Both the position numbers and the translations under genes were made by a program. From DASZHJ01 sp035581425 (lineage in GTDB: Bacteria > Pseudomonadota > Alphaproteobacteria > ATCC43930 > CGMCC-115725), in contig DATJVP010000102.1 of NCBI GenBank assembly GCA_035581425.1, positions 1 to 22,914 on the forward strand: a stretch of 22,914 nucleotides of DNA, in the 5' to 3' direction. Positions 1 through 7,732 of the stretch are shown piece after piece (the stretch's first letter is position 1; each line of letters opens with the position of its first letter). The notes below the pieces were generated by a model. It saw only the letters and a program-made list of their open reading frames with translations, had not been told where the DNA came from and did no database searches.

Positions 1-117
1 GTCGAGCTCGGCGCGGGCCGCGTTCTCACTGGGCTCGTCAAGCGCATCGACCGCGACCTCGCCGCGAGCTCGGTCGGCACGCCCGGCGAGATCGAGGCCT
101 TCCTCAAGACGCTCTGA
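1..117 (+). CDS. fabD: Malonyl-CoA:ACP transacylase, C-terminal fragment
   Basis: This is the last 38 codons of a gene cut by the left edge of the window. The tail contains the GxGxVLxGLxKR pattern typical of the FabD C-terminus, followed by a short linker and a closing helix ending in a TGA at 115-117. FabD loads malonyl groups from CoA onto acyl carrier protein in the cytoplasm to supply chain elongation. The 16-base gap to fabG and the presence of acpP and fabF downstream fit the standard fabD-fabG-acpP-fabF order. The catalytic Ser and His lie outside the window, so identity rests on the tail pattern plus context. Confidence 0.85.
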   Translation, partial: VELGAGRVLTGLVKRIDRDLAASSVGTPGEIEAFLKTL

Positions 118-133
118 GAAGGGAAGCCGTCCC

Positions 134-871
134 ATGTTCGACCTCACGGGAAAGACCGCCCTCGTCACCGGCGCTTCCGGCGGCATCGGCGGTGCGATCG
201 CGCGGGCGCTCCATCGCCAGGGCGCGACGGTGATGCTCGCGGGCACGCGGCAGCCGGTGCTGGAAGCGCTCGCTGGCGAACTCGCGGAGCGCGCGAAGGT
301 CGCCGTCGCCGATCTCGCCGATCCCGCCGCTGCCGACCCGTTGGTGAAACGCGCGGAGGAGGCGATGGGCAAACTCGACATCCTCGTCAACAACGCGGGC
401 CTCACGCGCGACGGTCTCGCGCTTCGCATGAAGGACGAGGATTGGCAGAAAGTGCTCGATGTAAATCTCTCCGCGGGATTCCGCCTCTCGCGCGCGGCAC
501 TCCGCGGCATGATGCGCCGCCGCTCCGGCCGCATTGTCGGCATCACCTCGATCGTGGGCGTCACCGGCAATCCCGGGCAGGCGAATTACGCGGCCTCGAA
601 AGCCGGCATGATCGGCATGTCAAAGGCGCTTGCGGCGGAAGTCGCCTCTCGCGGCATCACCGTCAATTGCGTGGCGCCAGGCTTCATCGTCTCCCCGATG
701 ACGGATGCGCTGACGTCGGAGCAAAAGGAGCGGATCACTGCGGCCATTCCCATCGGCCGAATCGGCAATCCCGAGGAGGTCGCAGCCTGCGTCGTTTTTC
801 TGGCGAGCGAGGAGGCCGCCTACGTCACGGGGCAGACGATTCATGTAAATGGCGGGATGGCGATGATTTGA
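134..871 (+). CDS. fabG: 3-oxoacyl-[ACP] reductase FabG
   Basis: FabG performs the NADPH-dependent reduction of 3-oxoacyl-ACP in fatty-acid elongation and works as a cytoplasmic tetramer. The 245-residue length is typical. The classical short-chain dehydrogenase features are all present: the cofactor-binding TGASGGIG at residues 12-19, NNAG at 86-89, and the catalytic tetrad N111, S139, Y152 and K156 (YAASK). The C-terminal section with IPIGRIGNPEEVA is characteristic of FabG rather than other reductases. The ATG has a purine-rich ribosome site, AAGGGA at 119-124, nine bases upstream. It follows fabD by 16 bases and is probably cotranscribed with it. Confidence 0.96.
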   Translation: MFDLTGKTALVTGASGGIGGAIARALHRQGATVMLAGTRQPVLEALAGELAERAKVAVADLADPAAADPLVKRAEEAMGKLDILVNNAGLTRDGLALRMKDEDWQKVLDVNLSAGFRLSRAALRGMMRRRSGRIVGITSIVGVTGNPGQANYAASKAGMIGMSKALAAEVASRGITVNCVAPGFIVSPMTDALTSEQKERITAAIPIGRIGNPEEVAACVVFLASEEAAYVTGQTIHVNGGMAMI

Positions 872-970
872 ATCGTCGTCACCGGATTCGAGCACACCCG
901 AGGTAGTCACGGTATCTGGCCCCGTGCTAGAGGTGGCCGGGGTCTTTGATCCCACGATAAGGGGGAGAAC

Positions 971-2560
971 ATGCGCAAGATCGGTTTGGCCGCGGCGGTC
1001 GTCGTCGTGCTTCTCGGCGTGGTGGGTTACGGGCTCGCGGTTTATGGTCCGCCCCAGATTCGCGCCGCAATCAACAAGATCGTGCAACTCGTCGTGCCGC
1101 AGGCGGATCCGCGTGCCGCTCTCGACGAGGCGATCCGTCAGCTCCCGCCGGGCTACACCGCAAGCTACAAGACGGCCGTATTCGACGTCGTCTCGGATAC
1201 GCTCACCGTGGGCGGCGTTGCCGTGCACACTGCCGATGGTGCCGATATCTCCGTGGACGAGATCGCGGTAATTCATCCCTCCAAGAGCCTGGACTCGGAT
1301 TGGGCGCAAGCCAAAGCCAACCCCGCGCAAATTCCTCCGGAAAAGGCCGTCCTGGTCGCCGGCGCCGTCAGCGCCAAGGGCGCCAAGCTGCATTTTCAGA
1401 ATGTCGATTCGAGTTTTGTTTCCCTTCGGGTCGAGGGGGCGCGCCTTTATCCCTGGGCGCTTCTGCATAAGGGCGTGCCCAATTGGTCTGAGGCGATGGC
1501 CAAGGCAACGGCAGCCGGAGCGAAGGCCACGGTCGCGGACGTTCAGCCGCTCCTTCGCGTGGAATCCTCCCTGCTGCTAGGCGTTGGCTACGATCACTAC
1601 GTGGCCGAGGGCATGCACGTCAGCGGCCAATCCCTAACAGGGCCGACGCCGATCAATATCGACTACGACTTCGCAAGGGTGGAAGGCATGGGGATGGAGC
1701 GCGGCGCCGGCGTCGGCATGGTGGGCGAAGGCATCACCGCGAACGTCGCAGACAAAGGGGTGTTCTCGGCCGAGCGCGTCAGCATGGCTGGCATCGACAT
1801 GCGCAAGCCCATGATGCAGGTGCTCGAGAGCGACACGGTCACGCCGGAAATGCTCGATGGCTTCGCGATCGACAAGATCGAGTATTCGGGTATGAAGTTC
1901 ACTCCCACCGGTGCCGCGGCGATCCCGATCGGCACCCTCACGGTCTCGAAAATCGCGTTCACCGGAAGCGTGCCCGTCTCTGGCGACCTGGCGTTCGCGG
2001 GACTGAAACTCGCCCGCACCCAGCTCATCGATCCCAGAACCCAGGAGGTCTATGACAAGCTGGGCATCGAGACCATGACCATCAGCTTCGGCCTTTCCTA
2101 TCGCTGGGACCTCGAGAAGAAGCGCGTCACCGTCACTGGGCTCCGCTACAAGGTCGACGAGCTCGGCGCCCTCGATGTCTCGGTCGATCTCGCGGAGATG
2201 AGCCCGAGCGTCGCCGGCGCGATGGGAGGGCAGCTCGCGCACGCGGTTGCGCGCTACGACGATAGCTCCGGTCTCGAGCGCGCCTTCAAGGTCGCGGCGG
2301 AAGAGCAGCAGGCCGATGCTGCGGAGCTCCGGCAGCAGATTATCCAGATGGTCCAGGCCCAGGCGCAGGCGATGGGCGACAGCCCTGAGATCGCCGCGGC
2401 GGGAACGGCCTTGGTCGCCTTCCTTCAGGCGCCCAAAAACCTCACCGTCGAACTCGCGCCGCCGCAGCCGGTACCCTTTGCGAGCATCGAGGGGCTGAAG
2501 ACGATGGCGCCTCCGCAGGCGGCGCAGCTCCTGGGCTTGAAGGTTACCGCCAACCAGTAG
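971..2560 (+). CDS. Membrane-anchored periplasmic protein of unknown function, 529 aa
   Basis: I do not recognise this protein. It begins with a short positive stretch and one hydrophobic segment (about residues 5-27, rich in Ala and Val), consistent with an uncleaved signal anchor and a periplasmic body. No Cys sits where a lipobox would need one. The body has several repeated beta-strand-like stretches of the form V-x-D-x-L-x-V-x-G (about residues 60-90, 270-340 and 365-410), then an Ala/Gln-rich helical segment near 440-490 and a conserved-looking tail. This pattern recalls AsmA-like or other beta-groove envelope proteins, but no motif proves it. The start is well supported by AGGGGGAG at 960-967 just before the ATG. 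It sits between fabG and acpP, where no gene is usual, so a role linked to lipids or the envelope is an inference from position. Confidence 0.85.
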   Translation: MRKIGLAAAVVVVLLGVVGYGLAVYGPPQIRAAINKIVQLVVPQADPRAALDEAIRQLPPGYTASYKTAVFDVVSDTLTVGGVAVHTADGADISVDEIAVIHPSKSLDSDWAQAKANPAQIPPEKAVLVAGAVSAKGAKLHFQNVDSSFVSLRVEGARLYPWALLHKGVPNWSEAMAKATAAGAKATVADVQPLLRVESSLLLGVGYDHYVAEGMHVSGQSLTGPTPINIDYDFARVEGMGMERGAGVGMVGEGITANVADKGVFSAERVSMAGIDMRKPMMQVLESDTVTPEMLDGFAIDKIEYSGMKFTPTGAAAIPIGTLTVSKIAFTGSVPVSGDLAFAGLKLARTQLIDPRTQEVYDKLGIETMTISFGLSYRWDLEKKRVTVTGLRYKVDELGALDVSVDLAEMSPSVAGAMGGQLAHAVARYDDSSGLERAFKVAAEEQQADAAELRQQIIQMVQAQAQAMGDSPEIAAAGTALVAFLQAPKNLTVELAPPQPVPFASIEGLKTMAPPQAAQLLGLKVTANQ

Positions 2561-2573
2561 ACGCCGAGGCGGG

Positions 2574-2594
2574 CCCCGATTGGCAAATCCGGGG
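2574..2594 (+). terminator. Possible hairpin after the 529-aa gene
   Basis: CCCC-GATT pairs with AATC-GGGG around a GGCA loop, with one bulged C, starting 14 bases after the stop codon. There is no T-run after it, so it may be a weak or factor-dependent terminator, an mRNA-stabilising hairpin, or chance. It overlaps the possible -35 element of acpP. Confidence 0.3.
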
Positions 2595-2607
2595 GAACTG
2601 TGATATT
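2580..2607 (+). promoter_or_regulatory. Possible acpP promoter
   Basis: TTGGCA (2580-2585) is followed after 16 bases by GATATT (2602-2607), a four-of-six match to the -10 consensus. The 172-base gap before acpP is the longest gap in the fab cluster. A separate strong acpP promoter is common in bacteria because ACP is needed in large amounts. The match itself is only moderate. Confidence 0.35.
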
Positions 2608-2732
2608 GGACGGCTCCTTCACGGGGGGCTACCGGCGCGACCGGGCAGCATGTCTCGGAGGTCAGGCGTCGAATTGCAACCGAAGCCGTCCGGTCCAAGA
2701 CCGCGTTTCATCAGATGTCGAGGTACAGCGTT

Positions 2733-2966
2733 ATGAGCGATGTCGCCGATCGGGTTAAGAAAATCGTCGTCGAGCATTTGGGGGTCGACGAGGCCAAGGT
2801 TACGGACAATGCGAGCTTCATCGACGACCTCGGGGCGGACAGCCTCGACACCGTCGAGCTCGTCATGGCATTCGAGGAGGAGTTCGGCTGCGAGATTCCT
2901 GACGATGCCGCCGAGAAAATCGTGACCGTCAAGGACGCCATCAACTTCATCGAGGCACATAGCTGA
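2733..2966 (+). CDS. acpP: Acyl carrier protein
   Basis: ACP carries growing acyl chains on a 4'-phosphopantetheine arm during fatty-acid and lipid A synthesis. The 77-residue acidic protein has the invariant GADSLD motif, with Ser37 as the attachment site, and the usual four-helix pattern. The ATG at 2733 is preferred over the in-frame ATG at 2715. It gives the standard N-terminus and length, and has GAGG at 2720-2723 nine bases upstream, whereas 2715 has no ribosome site. It lies between the 529-residue gene and fabF and acts as substrate carrier for both neighbouring fab enzymes. Confidence 0.97.
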   Translation: MSDVADRVKKIVVEHLGVDEAKVTDNASFIDDLGADSLDTVELVMAFEEEFGCEIPDDAAEKIVTVKDAINFIEAHS

Positions 2967-3015
2967 CGCGGATGCCGGCGCTCCTTCGCCGCCCGCAGGT
3001 CGGGTTTCGATCCGA

Positions 3016-4278
3016 ATGAGACGAGTCGTCGTCACCGGAATGGGCATGGTCACTCCGCTGGGCTGCGGTGTGGAGGTGACGTGGCGCCGCCTGATTGAGA
3101 GTCAATCGGGCATCCGCGCGATCCAGAATTTCGATGTTTCCGATTTGCCCGCGAAGATCGCGGCGCAAGTGCCGCGCGGCGATACCGCCTCCGGTTCCTT
3201 CAACGCCGACGATTGGGTTCCGCCCAAGGATCAGCGCAAGATGGACGAGTTCATCGTCTTCGCGCTGGCGGCGACGACGCAGGCCGTCGAGGACGCGGGC
3301 TGGAAGCCCGAGGATCCGGAGCGCCGCGAGCGCACGGGCGTTCTCATAGGTTCGGGGATCGGCGGGCTGCCGGGCATCATGGAGGGCGCGATCACGCTCC
3401 ACGAGAAGGGGCCGCGCCGCATCTCCCCGTTCTTCATTCCCGCGAACCTCATCAACCTCGCCTCCGGGCACGCCTCGATCAAATACGGATTCTCCGGACC
3501 CAACCACGCCGTGGTGACGGCGTGCTCGACGGGTGCGCACGCGATCGGAGACGCTGCGCGCCTCATCATGTGGGACGATGCCGACGTCATGGTCTGTGGT
3601 GGAGCGGAGGCGGCGGTCTGCCGGCTCGGTATTGCAGGCTTCGCCGCGGCCCGCGCGCTCTCGACCAAGTACAACGACGACCCGCCCAAGGCCTCGCGCC
3701 CCTGGGATGTGGGGCGCGACGGCTTCGTCATGGGCGAGGGCGCGGGGGTGCTCGTGCTCGAGGAACTCGAGCACGCGAAGGCGCGCGGCGCCAAGATCTA
3801 CGCGGAGGTCGTGGGCTACGGCATGTCCGGCGACGCCCATCACATCACCGCCCCCGCCGAGGACGGCAACGGCGCCTTCCGCGCTATGCGCAACGCGCTG
3901 AAGCGCGCGGGGCTCGCTCCCGATCGCATCGATTACATCAACGCGCATGGCACATCGACGCCGCTCGGCGACGAGATCGAGCTCGGCGCGGTGAAGCGCG
4001 TCTTCGGCGCGCACGCGAACGAGCTCTCGATGTCCTCGACCAAATCGGCTATCGGCCACCTTCTCGGCGCCGCCGGGAGCGTCGAGGCGATCTTCTCGAT
4101 CCTTGCGATCCGCGACGGGATCGTGCCGCCGACCCTCAACCTCGACAATCCGTCGCCGGGCTGCGACATCGATCTCGTTCCGAATCGTGCCAAGGAGCGC
4201 CGGGTCGACTACGCGCTCTCGAACTCCTTCGGCTTCGGCGGCACCAACGCCTCTCTCGTCTTCGCGCGCGCGAGTTGA
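3016..4278 (+). CDS. fabF: 3-oxoacyl-[ACP] synthase II (KAS II)
   Basis: FabF condenses malonyl-ACP with acyl-ACP in the elongation cycle and controls long-chain and unsaturated fatty-acid content. The 420-residue protein has a complete thiolase-fold Cys-His-His triad: Cys170 in TACSTG, His311 in NAHGTSTPLGD and His348 in KSAIGHLLGAAG. The glycine-rich closing motif GFGGTNAS is also present. The N-terminus RRVVVTGMGMVTPLG is the normal family start, which fixes the ATG at 3016. The ribosome site is weak: the nearest purine stretch, AGGTCGGG, is about 11 bases off. It follows acpP by 49 bases and precedes mltG by 6, so it is very likely cotranscribed with both. Confidence 0.97.
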   Translation: MRRVVVTGMGMVTPLGCGVEVTWRRLIESQSGIRAIQNFDVSDLPAKIAAQVPRGDTASGSFNADDWVPPKDQRKMDEFIVFALAATTQAVEDAGWKPEDPERRERTGVLIGSGIGGLPGIMEGAITLHEKGPRRISPFFIPANLINLASGHASIKYGFSGPNHAVVTACSTGAHAIGDAARLIMWDDADVMVCGGAEAAVCRLGIAGFAAARALSTKYNDDPPKASRPWDVGRDGFVMGEGAGVLVLEELEHAKARGAKIYAEVVGYGMSGDAHHITAPAEDGNGAFRAMRNALKRAGLAPDRIDYINAHGTSTPLGDEIELGAVKRVFGAHANELSMSSTKSAIGHLLGAAGSVEAIFSILAIRDGIVPPTLNLDNPSPGCDIDLVPNRAKERRVDYALSNSFGFGGTNASLVFARAS

Positions 4279-4284
4279 GCACCC

Positions 4285-5280
4285 ATGGTTCGGCTGCTGC
4301 GGGTGAGACTGTTACCCGCGCTGCTGCTGCTTCTGGCAGCGCTCGGTACCTTCGCGCTTTGGACTTGGCACGACTGGACCGGCCCTGGGCCCTTGCCGGA
4401 GACGCGCGTCGTCGTGCTGCCGCACGGCGCGGGCGTCGTCGAGATCGCCGAAGTGCTCGAGGAGCACGGCGTCATCGAGCATTCCTGGCTCTTCGTCTTG
4501 GGCGTCGTCGCGACCGGCGAGACACAGCGCCTTAGGGCCGGCGAATACGAATTCGCGGGCGCCATTTCCCCAGAGGCGGCGGCGGCGCTCATCGCGAGCG
4601 GCAAGACCGTGCGGCACCGCCTTACGGTCGCCGAGGGTCTCACCAGCGCCGAGGTCGTGGCACTGCTGGAGGCGACGCCACTCCTCGAGGGCAAGATCGA
4701 AAGCGCACCGGCGGAGGGCGCGCTCCTGCCGGAAACCTATTTCTACTCGCTGGGCGACCGGCGCGCCGCCCTCCTCGAGCGCATGGAGCGTGCCCGCGAC
4801 AAGTCGCTCGCGGAGCTCTGGGCGGAGCGGGCGCCGGACCTGCCGCTCGCGACGCCGCAGCAGGCGCTGGTGTTGGCCTCGATCGTCGAAAAGGAGACCG
4901 GCCGCGAGGACGAGCGCGCACATGTCGCCGCCGTCTTCCTCAACCGCTTGCGCCAGGGGATGCGGCTCCAGGCCGATCCGACGGTGGTCTACGCGCTCAC
5001 CCACGGCAAGGGGCCGCTCGACCGTCCTCTCGTCCACGACGATCTCGCGGTCAATTCGCCCTACAATACCTACGTTGCGAAAGGGCTCCCGCCGACGCCC
5101 ATCGCCAATCCCGGCCTCGCCGCGCTCAAAGCCGTCCTCCACCCCGTCGCGAGCGACGATCTCTATTTCGTGGCGGACGGGACCGGTAAGCACGTCTTCT
5201 CCAAGACGCTCGCGGAGCACAACCAGCATGTCGCGGAGCTGAAGCGCCTGCAGGGGCAGAGCGGCGGCCAGGTCAAGTGA
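4285..5280 (+). CDS. mltG: Endolytic murein transglycosylase MltG (YceG family)
   Basis: MltG is an inner-membrane lytic transglycosylase that cuts nascent peptidoglycan strands and sets glycan chain length. The protein has one N-terminal transmembrane segment (about residues 7-27) and a periplasmic YceG domain. The signature ASIVEKETG is at residues 198-206 and holds the conserved catalytic Glu. It is followed by the LQADPTVVYAL block, SPYNTY, and a GLPPTPIANPG motif. Length 331 is normal. It begins only 6 bases after fabF, with no strong ribosome site of its own, so translation may depend partly on coupling. Placement after fabF is conserved in many proteobacteria. Confidence 0.96.
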   Translation: MVRLLRVRLLPALLLLLAALGTFALWTWHDWTGPGPLPETRVVVLPHGAGVVEIAEVLEEHGVIEHSWLFVLGVVATGETQRLRAGEYEFAGAISPEAAAALIASGKTVRHRLTVAEGLTSAEVVALLEATPLLEGKIESAPAEGALLPETYFYSLGDRRAALLERMERARDKSLAELWAERAPDLPLATPQQALVLASIVEKETGREDERAHVAAVFLNRLRQGMRLQADPTVVYALTHGKGPLDRPLVHDDLAVNSPYNTYVAKGLPPTPIANPGLAALKAVLHPVASDDLYFVADGTGKHVFSKTLAEHNQHVAELKRLQGQSGGQVK

Positions 5281-5316
5281 GCCCGCGCCCACGGGCTCAG
5301 CGTAATTTTATTTTCT
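5278..5316 (+). terminator. Rho-independent-like terminator of the fab-mltG cluster
   Basis: A perfect 8-bp stem, TGAGCCCG (5278-5285) and CGGGCTCA (5292-5299), closes a 6-base loop. It is followed by an AT-rich stretch with runs of T (5305-5316). The left arm contains the mltG TGA stop codon. The T-rich tail lies on the + strand side only, so it should end transcription from mltG rather than from the convergent dehydrogenase gene. Confidence 0.65.
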
Positions 5317-6069
5317 TGATCGGCGCGGACGCAGCAGCCGGTCGCTCCAGCGGGCCGGAAGCGCCGCGATGAGCCAGACGCCTAGCGTCATCGGCCAGGG
5401 GAAGCTGATCCGTCCGCGGTCGCGAGCGAGGCCGCGGACCACGATCTCGGCAGCGCGCTCGGCATTCATGAGGAAGGGCATACGAAAGTCGTTGTGGGCG
5501 GTCATGGGCGTGGTAACGAAGCCCGGGCAGATTGCGGAGACTCGAATGCCCTCGGGGCGAAGCGCCCCGCGCCACGCCTCCGCGAGCGCGCGCACTGCGG
5601 TCTTGGAGGCACTGTAGGCGGGGGCATCGGGAAATCCGCGATAGCCCGCGAGCGAGCTCATGAGCGCGAGTTGGCCCCTGCGCCGCAATCGCATGCGCTC
5701 GATCACGGGGAGGGCGGTGTTGAGGACGCCTTCGAGATTGACGGCGAAGACTTTGCGCACAAGCTCCTCTGTCTCGTCGCTCGCGCGCGTCCCCGCGACC
5801 ATCCCGGCATTGGCGATGACGAGATCGAGCGCCGCCGCGTCATCGGCCGCGAGCACCCATGCCCGCATGGCCGCGCGGTCGCTCACGTCGAGCGCGGCAG
5901 TCGCGACCGTCGCGCCCCGGCTACGGCACTCCACCGCGACGGCTTCGAGTCGCTGAGGATCGCGTCCGCCGAGGGACAAGCGCCGTCCCCGCTCAGCGTA
6001 GCGGCGGGCGAGCGCCGCGCCGATCCCGCTGGAGGCACCGGTGATAAGGACGTGACTCGGCTGCTGCAT
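5308..6069 (-). CDS. Short-chain dehydrogenase/reductase, substrate unknown
   Basis: This is a 253-residue classical SDR with TGASSGIG at residues 10-17, NAG at 87-89, N111, a catalytic Ser at 138 or 139, and Y152/K156 in YSASK. The enzyme should therefore be active with NAD(P)H. It is not a second FabG: the C-terminal half differs, and the last 30 residues form a hydrophobic stretch plus a basic tail (PWPMTLGVWLIAALPARW), suggesting membrane association. The substrate cannot be told from sequence. The gene is transcribed alone, convergent with mltG (27 bases between stop codons) and divergent from yicC. Confidence 0.9.
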   Translation of the reverse strand: MQQPSHVLITGASSGIGAALARRYAERGRRLSLGGRDPQRLEAVAVECRSRGATVATAALDVSDRAAMRAWVLAADDAAALDLVIANAGMVAGTRASDETEELVRKVFAVNLEGVLNTALPVIERMRLRRRGQLALMSSLAGYRGFPDAPAYSASKTAVRALAEAWRGALRPEGIRVSAICPGFVTTPMTAHNDFRMPFLMNAERAAEIVVRGLARDRGRISFPWPMTLGVWLIAALPARWSDRLLRPRRSRK

Positions 6070-6080
6070 GGCGGGACCCG

Positions 6081-6109
6081 TTGTTGCCGCGGACGGGCGA
6101 GGCTATAAA
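6081..6109 (+). promoter_or_regulatory. Sigma-70-type promoter of yicC-gmk
   Basis: TTGTTG (6081-6086), a 17-base spacer and TATAAA (6104-6109) form a good housekeeping promoter. Transcription would start near 6116, giving a leader of about 40 bases to the GTG start of yicC. The -10 context GCTATAAAC is identical to that of the ndk promoter at 22314. Confidence 0.65.
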
Positions 6110-6130
6110 CCCGGTAATGGCGCCGGTCGA
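6102..6130 (-). promoter_or_regulatory. Possible promoter of the dehydrogenase gene, overlapping the yicC promoter
   Basis: Read on the minus strand, TCGACC (6130-6125) is separated by 17 bases from TATAGC (6107-6102). Each hexamer matches four of six consensus bases. The -10 shares most of its bases with the -10 of the divergent yicC promoter. It lies about 33 bases from the ATG at 6069. Confidence 0.35.
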
Positions 6131-6156
6131 GCGCCGGTTCCAGCTAACGGAGACTC

Positions 6157-7083
6157 GTGCCCACCGCCTCCGCGTCAACTCCCATAGCAAAGCTCGGCAC
6201 CATCGCCAGCATGACCGGCTTTGCCCGCAGCGAGGGCGAGGCCCAAGGCCTCGCCTGGACCTGGGAGATCAAGAGCGTCAATGGCAAGTCGCTGGACCTG
6301 CGCTTCCGCCTTCCTCCGGGGCTCGATGCGCTGGAGCTGCCATTGCGTGCACTTCTCGCAGAGCGGCTGAAACGCGGATCGATCGGGGTCAATCTCGTGC
6401 TCTCGCGGTCCGGCGGCGGCGGTGGCGTACGGGTCAACCGCGCGGCGCTCGAGCAGGTCCTGACGCTCGCCCGCGAGCTCGCGCGCGAGATCGACGCGGC
6501 ACCGCCGAGCGTCGACGGGCTCTTGGCACTGCGTGGGGTCCTCGATGGCGGAGAGGAGGAGCTCGATCCCGCTCAGCGCGAGCGCCGCGAGGCTGCCCTG
6601 CTCGCGAGCAGCCGCGAGGCGATCGAGGCGCTCGGCACGATGCGGCGCGCCGAGGGCGCGCGGCTCGGCCTCGTGCTCGCGGAGCGGCTCGGGGAGATTG
6701 CGCGCCTGGTCGGGGCGGCAGAATCATCGGCCGCCGCGCAGCCGGAGGCCCTCCGCGAGCGCCTGCGCCTGCAGATCGCGGCGCTCGTCGAGGCTGTGCC
6801 GGCGATCCCCGAGGAGCGGCTTGCGCAGGAGGCGGCGCTGCTCGTCTCGCGAGGCGACATCCGCGAGGAGCTCGATCGCCTGACGGCACACGTTGCCGCC
6901 GCGCGCGAGCTTCTCGCTGAAGGCGGCGCCATCGGCCGCAGGCTCGATTTCCTCTGCCAGGAGTTCAACCGCGAGGCCAACACTCTCTGCTCGAAATCCG
7001 CGGAGGTCGAGCTCACGCGCATCGGTCTCGCGCTCAAGGCGGCGACCGAGCAGTTCCGCGAGCAGGTCCAGAACATCGAATAG
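6157..7083 (+). CDS. yicC: YicC-family endoribonuclease
   Basis: YicC proteins are conserved, and E. coli YicC has been described as an endoribonuclease acting on small RNA; the role here is by homology. The N-terminal signature SMTGFAR is at residues 18-24. The C-terminal DUF1732 block carries RGDIREELDRL, DFLCQEFNREANTLCSKS and a closing EQFREQVQNIE, all family hallmarks. I chose GTG at 6157. The first ATG (6211) would remove the IAS preceding MTGFAR that most members keep, while GTG has GGAG at 6149-6152 directly upstream and fits the predicted promoter. This gives 308 residues with an 18-residue leader, slightly long for the family. It is followed by gmk after 10 bases, a pairing frequent in bacteria. 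Confidence 0.93.
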   Translation: MPTASASTPIAKLGTIASMTGFARSEGEAQGLAWTWEIKSVNGKSLDLRFRLPPGLDALELPLRALLAERLKRGSIGVNLVLSRSGGGGGVRVNRAALEQVLTLARELAREIDAAPPSVDGLLALRGVLDGGEEELDPAQRERREAALLASSREAIEALGTMRRAEGARLGLVLAERLGEIARLVGAAESSAAAQPEALRERLRLQIAALVEAVPAIPEERLAQEAALLVSRGDIREELDRLTAHVAAARELLAEGGAIGRRLDFLCQEFNREANTLCSKSAEVELTRIGLALKAATEQFREQVQNIE

Positions 7084-7093
7084 GCCGGAACCG

Positions 7094-7732
7094 ATGAGCA
7101 CGACCGAGATCGGACGCCGCGGCCTGCTACTGGTCCTCTCCTCGCCCTCGGGCGCGGGCAAGACCACGATCACGCGGCTACTGGTCGAGCGCGAGCCGAA
7201 TCTCGCCATCTCCGTCTCCGCAACCACGCGGCCGAAGCGTCCGAGCGAGGTCGAGGGCAAGCATTACTTCTTCGTGAGCGACGCGCGCTTTGACGCGATG
7301 ATCGCGGGCGGTGAGCTGCTGGAACACGCAACGGTGTTCGGGAACCGGTATGGCACGCCACGCGCTCCGGTGGAGGCCGCACTCGCCGCTGGCCGCGACA
7401 TTGTCAGCGACATCGATTGGCAGGGGACCCAACAGCTTCAATCGAGTTTGCCCGACACCGTCGTCGCTGTTTTCATCCTGCCGCCAAGCCTGGCTGCACT
7501 CGAGGAGCGCCTGCACAGGCGGGCCCAGGACAGCGCCGAGATCGTGCGCGCGCGCATGGCAAAGTCGATGGACGAGATGAGCCACTGGAACGGATACAAC
7601 TACGTCCTCGTCAATCGCGATATCGAGGAGAGCGTGCGGAGCGTGCAGGCGATCCTCGCGGCCGAGCGGCTCCGCCGCGAGCGGCAGGTCGGTCTAGCGG
7701 AATTCGTGAACGCGCTGCGCGACCAGCATTAG
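7094..7732 (+). CDS. gmk: Guanylate kinase
   Basis: Guanylate kinase phosphorylates GMP to GDP with ATP and is essential for GTP and dGTP supply. The 212-residue protein has the Walker A loop SSPSGAGKTT at residues 16-25, the GMP-binding SVSATTRPKR segment, the GxxYFF strand, and the NRYGTP and DIDWQGTQQL motifs in the usual order. The ATG at 7094 is 10 bases after the yicC stop codon. The open frame extends further upstream inside yicC, but only this start gives the normal N-terminus. Its TAG stop overlaps the stop codon of convergent rsmA, leaving no space for a terminator between them. Confidence 0.96.
   Translation: MSTTEIGRRGLLLVLSSPSGAGKTTITRLLVEREPNLAISVSATTRPKRPSEVEGKHYFFVSDARFDAMIAGGELLEHATVFGNRYGTPRAPVEAALAAGRDIVSDIDWQGTQQLQSSLPDTVVAVFILPPSLAALEERLHRRAQDSAEIVRARMAKSMDEMSHWNGYNYVLVNRDIEESVRSVQAILAAERLRRERQVGLAEFVNALRDQH

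Noticed and set aside
2715..2732. An earlier ATG for acpP adding six residues
   Set aside because: There is no ribosome site before it, and the ATG at 2733 gives the standard ACP start with GAGG at good spacing.
5308..6069. Reading the dehydrogenase gene as a second fabG
   Set aside because: It shares the SDR core, but the C-terminal half differs from the FabG in this window and ends in a hydrophobic basic tail.
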